DNA of 14,323 bases from Candidatus Methylarchaceae archaeon HK01M (GTDB taxonomy: Archaea; Thermoproteota; Nitrososphaeria; Nitrososphaerales; JACAEJ01): the NCBI GenBank assembly GCA_024256245.1, contig JAKLZD010000100.1, positions 1 through 14,323 on the forward strand, given 5' to 3'. Position numbers and translations under genes: made by a program. The number at the start of each line of letters is the position of its first letter. Position 1 is the stretch's first letter. This document shows, one piece after another, positions 1 to 7,298 of the stretch. The notes below the pieces were generated by a model. It was not told the origin of the DNA. It saw nothing but the letters and a program-made list of their open reading frames with translations, and made no database searches.

Positions 1-648
1 AGTATTGAGAAAATTGTAGAATTAAATCCAGATCTAATTTTAGCTACAGGGGGAGTTCAGCGGAGTCTTATTGATAAACTTCAGGAACTTGGCTGGGTTC
101 TCGCGGCGCTCAACTATGAAGAGGGGGTCACAGGTATACTCTCAAACATTATTTTGGTTGGAAAAATTACTGGGTTAGAGGAGGCGGCAGAAACACTAGT
201 AAATGACATGAATGAAAGAATTCAAGAAATTACTGATAAAACACAATACTTAACAATGGAGGAAAGACCACGTGTATATATTGAATTTTACTTTAGCGAG
301 AAGGCATACCGGAGCTTTGGATCAACATCATTAGTTAATGAATTGATTTACATGGCAGGAGGATACAATGTTTTTGCAGATACCCCAATTCAACATATAA
401 CTACGTCTGATGAACAAGTAATAAAAGTTGATCCTGAAGTAATTTTTATCAGTAAAACAGCAATGTCAGAATCTTGTGGACTTACTCCAGATGTTATTAG
501 AGGGCGGGACGGCTGGGGCGACATATCCGCTGTGAAAAGCAATGAAATATATGAAATTGAAGGAACTTCCCTTACAAGGCCTTGCCCAAGAATAATCGAT
601 GCCTTAGAAACACTTGCGGAATATATTCATCCAGAATTATTTAGTTAA
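1..648 (+). CDS. btuF: Cobalamin/Fe-siderophore ABC transporter substrate-binding protein, 5'-truncated
   Basis: Frame 1 is open from the first base to a TAA at 646-648, giving 215 codons with no start, so the gene begins outside the window. The first visible residues (SIEKIVELNPDLILATGG) are the conserved 'EKI..L.PDLIL' stretch that ends the N-terminal lobe of class III periplasmic binding proteins (BtuF/FhuD/FepB type). The helix linker and the C-terminal lobe follow, ending in a typical 'V...EIYEI...RP.PRI.DALE.LA..IHP' tail. The signal peptide or lipobox would lie in the missing part. The protein would capture a corrinoid or ferric chelate outside the cell for the permease and ATPase that follow directly. 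An internal TTG at 154 is only an in-frame codon and not a credible start. The substrate cannot be told from sequence; the family assignment is firm. Confidence 0.85.
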   Translation, partial: SIEKIVELNPDLILATGGVQRSLIDKLQELGWVLAALNYEEGVTGILSNIILVGKITGLEEAAETLVNDMNERIQEITDKTQYLTMEERPRVYIEFYFSEKAYRSFGSTSLVNELIYMAGGYNVFADTPIQHITTSDEQVIKVDPEVIFISKTAMSESCGLTPDVIRGRDGWGDISAVKSNEIYEIEGTSLTRPCPRIIDALETLAEYIHPELFS

Positions 649-655
649 TGGTAAG

Positions 656-1753
656 ATGGTAACGTGGAATATGAGAAACAAGAGTGGAGAGAAAGATTAC
701 TTCAAACGGTTCGTTAGATGGAAGATAATAATCATATTCTTAGTTTTAGCTTTAATATTAACGATCACTTTTGCTGTAACAATAGGTCCAAAACAAATCC
801 CACCAATGGATGCTTGGAAAATTATCGTCAAAAATATACCCTTTTTAGGTAATCTGGTTGGCGATGTTTCGACTGGCGTTGACTATTCGGTCAATCAATC
901 AATAGTTCTCCAAATCAGATTACCCCGCATCATTGCGGCTTCAATGGTTGGAGTTGCCCTTGCTGTCTCTGGTGTTGTTCTTCAAGGGCTACTCCGAAAC
1001 CCGATGGCTGATCCTTATGTGATAGGGATTTCTGCTGGAGCTGCTTTAGGAGCTTCAATTGTGATAGGTTTTGGCATTGGATTTAGTTTCTTAGGAATAG
1101 ACGCCATACAGCTGATGGCTCTCCTTGGAGGTCTAATCACGGTTTTTGTGGTCTACAATATTGCAAGAATAGGTCCAAGAATACCGATGTTGACGGTGTT
1201 ATTAGCTGGGATAGCTATAACCAGCTTTTTATCAGCTATCATATCATTTATCATGATAACTTTAGGTGAATCACTGCATGCTTTGGTTTTTTGGCTATTT
1301 GGCAGTTTTACTTTAAGTAGTTGGGATAATGTGGTAGTGGCTATGCCCTTCATTATAATAGGCTTGATCGTGATCGTCATCTTTTCCAGACAGCTTAACA
1401 TTATGTTACTCGGCGAGGATGAAGCACAACAACTTGGTGTAGATATCGAAAAACTGAAAAAGATCATGCTTGTCGTTGCATCATTGATAACAGCAGTAGC
1501 CGTATCGATCAGTGGCATAATAGGTTTCATCGGGCTGATCATTCCCCATATAGCAAGAATTCTAGTTGGTCCTGACCATCGCATTCTAGTACCGTCATCA
1601 GCACTGGCTGGGGCAATAATTCTCGTTTTATGTGATACAGCGGCTCGTACAATCATGGATCCGGTTGAGTTGCCTGTTGGCGTATTCACTGCATTTTTCG
1701 GCGTTCCCTTCTTCCTTTATCTTTTACGTAAAAAGAAAGCTATAGCCATGTGA
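656..1753 (+). CDS. btuC: FecCD-family ABC transporter permease (cobalamin/iron chelate)
   Basis: This is a polytopic membrane protein of the FecCD/BtuC family, about 365 residues from the ATG at 656, of usual family length. It starts with a charged stretch and then many hydrophobic segments. Family signatures are visible: 'RLPR' and 'QGLLRNPMADPYVIGISAGA' in the first half, the cytoplasmic coupling region near 'GEDEAQQLGV', 'GFIGLIIPHIAR' with 'GPDHR', and a closing 'LPVGVFTAFFGVPFFLYLL'. It forms the transmembrane channel that takes ligand from the binding protein and is driven by the ATPase. The ATG at 656 lies just after the btuF stop; an ATG at 671 is an alternative, and a TTG at 614 would overlap btuF by 35 nt. 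No strong ribosome binding site decides between them. The stop codon overlaps the next gene's GTG by four bases, so translation is probably coupled. Confidence 0.88.
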   Translation: MVTWNMRNKSGEKDYFKRFVRWKIIIIFLVLALILTITFAVTIGPKQIPPMDAWKIIVKNIPFLGNLVGDVSTGVDYSVNQSIVLQIRLPRIIAASMVGVALAVSGVVLQGLLRNPMADPYVIGISAGAALGASIVIGFGIGFSFLGIDAIQLMALLGGLITVFVVYNIARIGPRIPMLTVLLAGIAITSFLSAIISFIMITLGESLHALVFWLFGSFTLSSWDNVVVAMPFIIIGLIVIVIFSRQLNIMLLGEDEAQQLGVDIEKLKKIMLVVASLITAVAVSISGIIGFIGLIIPHIARILVGPDHRILVPSSALAGAIILVLCDTAARTIMDPVELPVGVFTAFFGVPFFLYLLRKKKAIAM

Positions 1754-3039
1754 GGGTAGGGAGTTTGGTCAAATTAAATATCAATGATGTGGATTGCTTT
1801 TATGGCTCGGTCAAAGTTCTCGAGAACATCGTCTTTTCAGTTGAAGGGGGAGAATTTGTTGGCATACTTGGGCCAAACGGTTCAGGCAAGACTACTTTAT
1901 TAAAAACTATTGGCAGAATTTTAAAACCACAAATTGGCACTATTCTTCTAGATGATATAGATGTTTATATTATGAAAGCAATGGAGGTTGCTAAGAATAT
2001 AGCGGTTGTACCTCAAGACACAAGTGTGGCCTTCGATTTCACAGCTTTAGACCTTGTTCTTATGGGGCGAAACCCGCATATAGGATTTTTTGAGACTGAG
2101 AATGAGAAAGATATAGCTATCTCAAAGAAATCTATGGAACTGACCAATATATGGAATTTGGCTGATAGAAATGTGAGCGAGTTAAGTGGCGGAGAGAAAC
2201 AGCGAGTTATAATCGCACGTGCCCTAGCTCAAGACCCGAAGGTAATGCTTCTTGACGAGCCGACAAGTCACTTAGATATAAACTATCAGATAGAGATGAT
2301 GGATCTTTTAAAAGAGCTTTGCAAAAAGGAGGGCTTGATAATCTTGGCTGTTTTTCATGATTTTAACTTAGCTGCAAGATACTGTGACTCAGCTATCTTA
2401 CTGAGTAAGGGAAAGATAGCTTCCATCGGATCTCTAGATGCTGTTTTAAACAAAGAGAATCTGCAAAAGATCTTCCACGTGAATGCGATAGTAAAGCAAC
2501 ATCCTTTAACCAGCTCCCTTTATGTTGTACCATTATCCACCTCTAAGCCCGAGACTGTGAGACCAAAAAACCTCACGGTTCATGTAGTTTGTGGTGGCGG
2601 CACAGGGGTGTCGTTGATAAGAACGTTATCAAAACATAACTATAGGCTAACTACGGGAGTGCTTAACGTATTAGACTCAGACTATGATGTGGTTTCTACA
2701 TTAGGGATACCTGTTGTAAGTGAGGCCCCATTTTCAGAGATAACAGAGGAATCACATAGGGCTAATTTAAACAAAATAGATAACGCAAAAGCAGTTGTTC
2801 TAAGCAATACTCCATTTGGCTACGGTAATTTAAAGAATCTAGAAGCAGTAATAGCATCCCTTGAAAAGGGAGTTACAACGATAGTTGTTGACAAAACCCC
2901 CATCCAAGAAAGAGATTTTACAGGAGGAAAGGCACAAGCATTGTATATGGAGTTGAAAGACAAAGGAGCAATATTCGTAAAGAATTGTGATCATGTTTTA
3001 TCAATCCTTGATACTCTAGAAAGTAAAATCGGCAAATGA
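1750..3039 (+). CDS. btuD: ABC transporter ATPase (BtuD/FepC type) with C-terminal Rossmann-like domain
   Basis: The ATPase energises the importer encoded just upstream. Residues 8-255 form a canonical ABC ATPase: Walker A GPNGSGKT at 41-48, Q-loop Gln89, signature LSGGEKQR at 145-152, Walker B VMLLDE at 165-170 and H-loop His203. Stand-alone FepC/BtuD ATPases have about 250-270 residues; this one has 429. After a linker (about 256-274) comes a second alpha/beta domain (about 275-425) with a glycine-rich loop CGGGTGVS at 281-288, then 'GVLN.LDSD', 'PFGYGNLKNLEA' and 'RDFTGGKAQALY' stretches. It looks Rossmann-like, but its ligand is unknown to me. Longer BtuD proteins of this kind occur in other archaea. 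The GTG at 1750 overlaps the permease stop (GTGA). A TTG at 1765 preceded by GAGGG (1752-1756, 8 nt spacing) is an equally good start and would remove five residues. Confidence 0.88.
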   Translation: MRVGSLVKLNINDVDCFYGSVKVLENIVFSVEGGEFVGILGPNGSGKTTLLKTIGRILKPQIGTILLDDIDVYIMKAMEVAKNIAVVPQDTSVAFDFTALDLVLMGRNPHIGFFETENEKDIAISKKSMELTNIWNLADRNVSELSGGEKQRVIIARALAQDPKVMLLDEPTSHLDINYQIEMMDLLKELCKKEGLIILAVFHDFNLAARYCDSAILLSKGKIASIGSLDAVLNKENLQKIFHVNAIVKQHPLTSSLYVVPLSTSKPETVRPKNLTVHVVCGGGTGVSLIRTLSKHNYRLTTGVLNVLDSDYDVVSTLGIPVVSEAPFSEITEESHRANLNKIDNAKAVVLSNTPFGYGNLKNLEAVIASLEKGVTTIVVDKTPIQERDFTGGKAQALYMELKDKGAIFVKNCDHVLSILDTLESKIGK

Positions 3040-3187
3040 GCTTTATCTTATGAAGAGGTTGAAAGAGGAGCAGAGGAAAAATCAGACATATTTTGGATTT
3101 TTACTCTTGTTGCATAAGCTCTCAATCAATAGTAAATCTTATCAATTGTGCAATAAATGGACTATTTAGATTATGAAGTAGGATATT

Positions 3188-3197
3188 CTAAATAAAA
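3188..3197 (+). promoter_or_regulatory. TATA-like box before the MTH938-like gene
   Basis: The A/T run CTAAATAAAA is centred near 3193. A start about 26 nt downstream would fall near 3219, leaving a leader of roughly 10 nt that contains GGTGG (3219-3223) before TTG 3229. Identified by eye only. Confidence 0.35.
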
Positions 3198-3228
3198 TCC
3201 ATTTCATAACTTTAGATTGGTGGTTTGG

Positions 3229-3576
3229 TTGATCGACTCGTACAAGTTTGGTGTGATAGTTATAAATGGGAGAGCATACACAAGTGATGTCATAATTTTT
3301 CCAGAAAAGGTTCTAGACAGTTGGTGGAGAAAAGAAGGGCATCGTTTATATGTCGAGGATTTAAAGGAAGTGTTCAAGGCTGAGTCTAAACCAGAAGTAC
3401 TTGTCGTGGGCACCGGCTATTCTGGGTTCATGAAAATCTCAGAGAAAGTATTAGACGAGTTAAGGTCTAGGAGAATAAAAATGATAGCTCAACCCACAAA
3501 GCAGGCGTGCCAGACCTTCAACGAACTTTTTAAATCTGGACGGAAGGTTATAGCAGCCTTTCATCTAACATGTTAG
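3229..3576 (+). CDS. MTH938/NDUFAF3-like domain protein (DUF498)
   Basis: A 115-residue protein matching the Mth938-domain family. It opens with 'IDSYKFGVIVINGRAYTSDVII', holds the central 'PEVLVVGTGYSG' beta-strand/loop, and ends in 'AAFHLTC', the family's usual C-terminus (compare '...HVTC' in M. thermautotrophicus MTH938). Full family members are about 110-120 residues, so it is complete. Eukaryotic relatives (NDUFAF3, AAMDC) act in complex I assembly or have unclear roles; the archaeal function is unknown. I chose TTG 3229 because GGTGG (3219-3223) lies five bases before it and the product then begins like other members. In-frame TTG 3217 and GTG 3220 upstream are alternatives. The gene stands alone, 189 nt after the ATPase stop and 237 nt before the glycerate kinase. 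Confidence 0.85.
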   Translation: MIDSYKFGVIVINGRAYTSDVIIFPEKVLDSWWRKEGHRLYVEDLKEVFKAESKPEVLVVGTGYSGFMKISEKVLDELRSRRIKMIAQPTKQACQTFNELFKSGRKVIAAFHLTC

Positions 3577-3767
3577 CATATAATAAAGTTTGTAAAGAAC
3601 TACATTGGAACTATGTCCGTATTTTATAAGTCTGCATTTACCCCTATTTGCTATCACGATTTGCAAATATGATATTCGAACCTAATCAATTATAAAAACC
3701 AAGCTCACTTTACCACACTTCTCAAGACTGTCTACTGGCAGAGACAAAGATGCCCTGTATGAATTAT

Positions 3768-3800
3768 TTTTTATATCCTTAATCATCTATATCTTTATAG
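3768..3800 (+). promoter_or_regulatory. Promoter region of glycerate 2-kinase
   Basis: Two TATA-like elements precede the ATG at 3814. One is a T-rich TTTATATCC stretch centred near 3773, which would give a 5' leader of about 13 nt. The other is CTATATC at 3787-3793, centred 24 nt before the ATG, which would give a leaderless mRNA. The second is part of a small inverted repeat, CTATA-TCTT-TATAG (3787-3800), that could equally be an operator. Sequence alone does not choose between them. Confidence 0.4.
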
Positions 3801-3813
3801 TCAGTGTGAAAAT

Positions 3814-5166
3814 ATGCCCCTGGAAATAATAAAGAATAGACAAGAATTGATAGCAGATTCTAAGACAGAAGAAGTAAAGGAAATTAGAAGAAAGATCCTT
3901 GACATAGTAGAGTCGGGTATAGAAGCAGCACTGCCTGAAAGAGTGATGAAGGAGAAGGTAAAAGTCATCAAGAACGAACTATCGGTTTGCAACAGAACTT
4001 TCGATCTAAACAAGTTTCAGCGTATCTATGTCATAGGGTTCGGCAAAGCATCAGGGGTCATGGCATCAGCTTTAGAGAAGATCTTGGGAGATAAGATTAC
4101 AGGAGGCGTAGTCGTTGTCAAAGAAGGGTTTAAAGTTAAAACTGGTAAATTCGAAATTCTTTACGCAACCCATCCCATACCAAGCATAGCAAGTTTAGAG
4201 GCTGCAAAGAAGATACTTGAAATGGCCGAAAAGGCATCGAAGGGAGATCTCATAATCTGCCTGACATCTGGAGGCGGTTCAGCCCTGTTCGAGTATCCAA
4301 GGGAGGGAGTGTCTTTAGAAGAGTTGAAAAGGATAACCGAGTTGCTTTTGAGATCGGGTGCGAACATAAACGAGATCAATACAGTAAGAAAGCGGCTTTC
4401 AAAGGTTAAAGGTGGCAAGTTGGCAAGGTACACCTATCCCGCTACAGTGATCAATCTCGTCTCATCCGATGTTGTTGGCAACCGTCTGGAATCCATAGCA
4501 TCGGGTCCTTTATTCTATTCTGAAAATTTGATGAATCCTAGGGAGATTCTGGAGAGATACGATCTATGGAAAGAACTATCATCTCATATAAAAGATGTAA
4601 TACAGAAAGAAGATAGGATAGACAAGGAGATTTTCGATGATGTTTGGAACTTCATAATTCTTGATAACATGGTTGCATTAAAAGGGGCTGAGAGAAAGGC
4701 CATGTCTCTTGGTTTCAACACTATGATATTGTCTTCTATGATAACTGGCGAGTCAAGGGAGGTTTCGAGGGTAATGGCTGAAATAGCAAAAGAAGTCGAG
4801 GCTACTGGCAACCCCATTAAGAAGCCTGCATGTATCATTTCTGGGGGGGAGACTGTAGTAACTGTAAAAGGCAATGGAAGAGGGGGGAGAAGCCAAGAAT
4901 TCGTCTTATCCTTTCTTAAAGAGATGAGCAACCATAATTTCATAGTCGCCGCTGTTGATACAGATGGAATAGATGGTAATACAGATGCAGCAGGTTCCTT
5001 GGCAGACAGAGATACTATGGAAAGAGCGAAGAAGGAAAAGGTAGACCTTCAGAGATTCCAAGATGACAACGATTCCTATCACTTTTTCAAGATGATGAAC
5101 GATCTGATAATTACAGATCAGACAGGTACCAACGTAAACGATCTGAGGGTCTTCGTTATATTTTGA
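3814..5166 (+). CDS. gckA: Glycerate 2-kinase (MOFRL family)
   Basis: Predicted to phosphorylate D-glycerate to 2-phosphoglycerate with ATP, feeding lower glycolysis from serine/glycerate or non-phosphorylative sugar breakdown. The 450 residues match the usual family length. The N-terminal domain shows the conserved IGFGKAS (74-80, Lys78), 'ATHPIPS' (118-124), SGGGSALF (152-159), 'INEINTVRKRLSKVKGGKLA' (185-204) and the 'SSDVVGNRLESIASGP' loop (217-232). The C-terminal MOFRL domain shows ISGGETVV (342-349), GRGGRSQE (355-362), DTDGIDGNTDAAG (382-394) and a final TGTNVNDL (437-444). The loop after SSDV reads VGNRL where many members have PGDD, a mild departure. The ATG at 3814 is preceded by GTGA (3806-3809), a partial anti-SD match with short spacing. 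The gene appears monocistronic. Confidence 0.92.
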   Translation: MPLEIIKNRQELIADSKTEEVKEIRRKILDIVESGIEAALPERVMKEKVKVIKNELSVCNRTFDLNKFQRIYVIGFGKASGVMASALEKILGDKITGGVVVVKEGFKVKTGKFEILYATHPIPSIASLEAAKKILEMAEKASKGDLIICLTSGGGSALFEYPREGVSLEELKRITELLLRSGANINEINTVRKRLSKVKGGKLARYTYPATVINLVSSDVVGNRLESIASGPLFYSENLMNPREILERYDLWKELSSHIKDVIQKEDRIDKEIFDDVWNFIILDNMVALKGAERKAMSLGFNTMILSSMITGESREVSRVMAEIAKEVEATGNPIKKPACIISGGETVVTVKGNGRGGRSQEFVLSFLKEMSNHNFIVAAVDTDGIDGNTDAAGSLADRDTMERAKKEKVDLQRFQDDNDSYHFFKMMNDLIITDQTGTNVNDLRVFVIF

Positions 5167-5203
5167 TCTCTTATAATCTCATCACATGGATGCTTTAAAA
5201 ATG

Positions 5204-5210
5204 ATTATAA
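5204..5210 (+). promoter_or_regulatory. TATA-like box before sufC
   Basis: ATTATAA is centred about 25 nt before ATG 5232, the spacing expected for a leaderless archaeal transcript. A second candidate, TTTAAAAA at 5194-5201, would instead start the mRNA near 5223 and leave room for GGTGG (5234-5238) to serve TTG 5244. Identified by eye. Confidence 0.4.
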
Positions 5211-5231
5211 GCGAAGTTAGAGATAGATAAA

Positions 5232-6020
5232 ATGGTGGCTTCTTTGAACCTACTTGAGATAGAAGACCTAAGTGTCGAAGTGGATGGGAAGAGAATCTTA
5301 GAAGGAGTTAATTTAGAGATACCTGAGGGAGAGAGTCATGTCTTATTCGGACCCAACGGGTCTGGAAAAACGTCGATATTGATGACTATATTGGGCTTCC
5401 CAGATTATAAAGTAGTTTCGGGCAGGATAAGGTTTGATGGCATAGATATAACGAATATGTCTATAGATGAGCGTGTGAAACTTGGAATGGGTATAGCCTT
5501 CCAAAGACCTCCGGCTATAAGAGGTGTCAAGCTTGGAGATATGATCCATAACTTCCTCAAATCTGATGCTAAAGCAATAAAAAAAGAGGCAGAGTTGTGC
5601 GATGCCTTAAACTTCGAAAAGGAGTTCCTTTCCAGAGATCTGAATCTTGGCTTCTCAGGTGGGGAGGTTAAGAAGTCTGAAATTTTACAGGTTCTTGCCC
5701 AAAAACCCAAATTTGCCATGTTGGATGAGCCAGATTCGGGTGTAGATATCGAAAACCTTTCGATCATAGGCAAAGTGATAAATAACTTTCTCAAGGAAAG
5801 TTCCGGTCTTTTGATAACTCACGTAGGCTACATCTTACGTTATGTAGAAGTCGATAAAAGCCATGTCTTAATCAAGGGAGAGATCGCTTGTTCAGGAGAG
5901 CCCATAAAGATTCTTGACCAGATATTGAAGGAAGGATACGGATGGTGTGAAAAATGTCTACAAATAAATAAAAGTTGGTGTAAGAATGTCGACAGACAGA
6001 GAAAGAGTATTAAAGGTTGA
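5232..6020 (+). CDS. sufC: Fe-S cluster assembly ATPase SufC (SmsC-like)
   Basis: The ABC-type ATPase of the SUF scaffold, soluble and working with SufB to drive cluster assembly. Of 262 residues, the ATPase core shows Walker A GPNGSGKT (40-47), Q-loop AFQRPP, the SufC-type signature LGFSGGEVKKSEILQ, Walker B FAMLDEPDSGVD and H-loop 'LLITHVG'. 'DEPDSGVD' and 'GFSGGEVKK' mark SufC rather than a transporter ATPase. The C-terminus carries a tail with GYGWCEKC (Cys239, Cys242) and Cys250, absent from the E. coli protein as I recall it. The start is ATG 5232; TTG 5244 (GGTGG five bases upstream) is an alternative giving the shorter N-terminus usual for SufC. The last 35 nt overlap sufB, so the two are surely co-translated. 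With sufB alone it resembles the minimal archaeal SMS arrangement. Confidence 0.93.
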   Translation: MVASLNLLEIEDLSVEVDGKRILEGVNLEIPEGESHVLFGPNGSGKTSILMTILGFPDYKVVSGRIRFDGIDITNMSIDERVKLGMGIAFQRPPAIRGVKLGDMIHNFLKSDAKAIKKEAELCDALNFEKEFLSRDLNLGFSGGEVKKSEILQVLAQKPKFAMLDEPDSGVDIENLSIIGKVINNFLKESSGLLITHVGYILRYVEVDKSHVLIKGEIACSGEPIKILDQILKEGYGWCEKCLQINKSWCKNVDRQRKSIKG

Positions 6021-7209
6021 AGGTAAACCAGCCTCCCTTGGTCCAGATTTAGACATCGGAGAATTTACCAGAGAAGCCAAAGCCTGGTCCGCTTGTCCAG
6101 TACCACTTCTCCCAAAGGATATAGTGCGCCAGTCTTTGAGTGCAGGGATCAGAGCTGATGAGAAGGACAGAGTAGGAACCTACTTTCAAATCGACCATTC
6201 AGTAGTTTTTCAAGGTATCCAAAAGGTCTTCGAAGGGAAGATCGATATGATGAGTACCAAATACGCTTTCAACAAATATGGTTGGTTCAAGGATTACTGG
6301 TGGAAGCTAGTACAAGCAGACACAGACAAATACACAGCTTTAGCAGAGAGAAATTGGGATCATGGTTACTTCATCAGAGTTTTAGAGGGTCAGAAGGTTA
6401 CCCTCCCCCTTCAATCATGCCTTTTCATCTCAAAAGATGGACTGAATCAGAACGTTCACAATATTATCATATTGGAACCAGAGGCTGAGGCTCAAGTAAT
6501 AACAGGTTGTGTGGTTCATCCTAATGTCCAGAAAGGGCTTCACGTCGGGGTTTCAGAGTTCTATTTGAAGAAAGGGGCAAAACTTACATTTACGATGATC
6601 CATAATTGGGCACAGAACTTTGATGTCCGTCCGAGAACTGCGGTCTTTATAGAGGATGGAGCTAAATTCGTAAATAATTATATCTGCTTAAAACCAGTGA
6701 AGAGTCTTCAGATGTATCCAGTTGCGTACTGCAAAGGAGTCGACTCTAAAGTCAGATTCAACTCGATCTTATATGGAGGGGGCAACTCTTACATCGATGT
6801 TGGCGCAAAGATAGTTCTTCAAGGAGCTGGAAGTAGAGGTGAGGTCATCTCCAACGCTATAGCCTCTGATAGAGCTCAGATATATGCGAGGGGACTTTTG
6901 GTAGGGGAGCATAGTGAGAGCAAGGCACACCTTGAGTGTAGAGGTCTTCTCCTCTCTGATAAAGCCCTTATTCACGCAGTACCGGAGCTTACTGCAAAGG
7001 TTGGCGGGACTGAGCTTTCTCATGAGGCTGCCGTTGGCAAGATAGGCGAAGATCAGGTCCAATATTTGATGGCCAGAGGATTTTCAGAAGCTGATGCCAG
7101 ATCATTGATAGTTAGAGGTTTTATGGATGTTTCCATTTTTGGACTTCCAGATGAATTGAAAGATGGCATCAAAAGAATCGTGGATGAAGCTGTAAAAGGA
7201 ACTCTCTAG
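5986..7209 (+). CDS. sufB: Fe-S cluster scaffold protein SufB/SufD family (SmsB-like)
   Basis: The scaffold partner of SufC, on which Fe-S clusters are built before transfer to apoproteins. The 407 residues include the beta-helix core ('GCVVHPNVQKGLHVGVSEFYLKKGAKLTFTMIHNW' region) and the hallmark C-terminus: 'SDKALIHAVPEL' (324-335), LSHEAAVGKIGEDQ (344-357), 'YLMARGFSEADARSLIVRGF' (360-379). His346 and Glu355 sit in the conserved SHEA and GED motifs. The residue I align with the catalytic Cys405 of E. coli SufB is Ala327, so this is not a classical SufB; it fits the single-scaffold proteins of archaea. ATG 5986 has GGTG (5976-5979) six bases upstream and lies inside the sufC 3' end. No cysteine desulfurase or SufD is nearby, so the sulfur source must come from elsewhere. 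Confidence 0.9.
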   Translation: MSTDRERVLKVEGKPASLGPDLDIGEFTREAKAWSACPVPLLPKDIVRQSLSAGIRADEKDRVGTYFQIDHSVVFQGIQKVFEGKIDMMSTKYAFNKYGWFKDYWWKLVQADTDKYTALAERNWDHGYFIRVLEGQKVTLPLQSCLFISKDGLNQNVHNIIILEPEAEAQVITGCVVHPNVQKGLHVGVSEFYLKKGAKLTFTMIHNWAQNFDVRPRTAVFIEDGAKFVNNYICLKPVKSLQMYPVAYCKGVDSKVRFNSILYGGGNSYIDVGAKIVLQGAGSRGEVISNAIASDRAQIYARGLLVGEHSESKAHLECRGLLLSDKALIHAVPELTAKVGGTELSHEAAVGKIGEDQVQYLMARGFSEADARSLIVRGFMDVSIFGLPDELKDGIKRIVDEAVKGTL

Positions 7210-7236
7210 AACGAAATCAAATATTACTATATAAAG

Positions 7237-7265
7237 CCTGGAATCAGCTACTGTATAATTTCAGG
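7237..7265. terminator. Stem-loop in the sufB / DUF169 convergent gap
   Basis: CCTGGAAT (7237-7244) pairs with ATTTCAGG (7258-7265) over eight positions, one being G-U on the + transcript; a small CAG/CTG pairing lies inside the loop. It occupies the 89-nt gap between two convergent stop codons, so it may act as a terminator or 3'-end structure for either transcript. Archaeal termination depends mainly on T-tracts, so the role is inferred. Confidence 0.4.
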
Positions 7266-7298
7266 TCAAGTTCAACATACTGAAAAAAGATATTTTGT

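Noticed and set aside
1153..1689. 178-codon open frame on the minus strand inside the permease gene
   Set aside because: It is antisense to a clear FecCD permease, has low-complexity Met/Ile/Ser composition and no recognisable domain. Antisense frames of membrane protein genes are often open.
3050..3169. 39-codon + strand frame right after the ATPase gene
   Set aside because: It starts ten bases after the stop but has no ribosome binding site, no domain and random-looking composition. The AT-rich gap makes a frame of this length unsurprising.
5405..5794. 129-codon minus strand frame inside sufC
   Set aside because: It is fully inside a strongly supported sufC with intact ABC motifs, has no homology that I can see and no start context.
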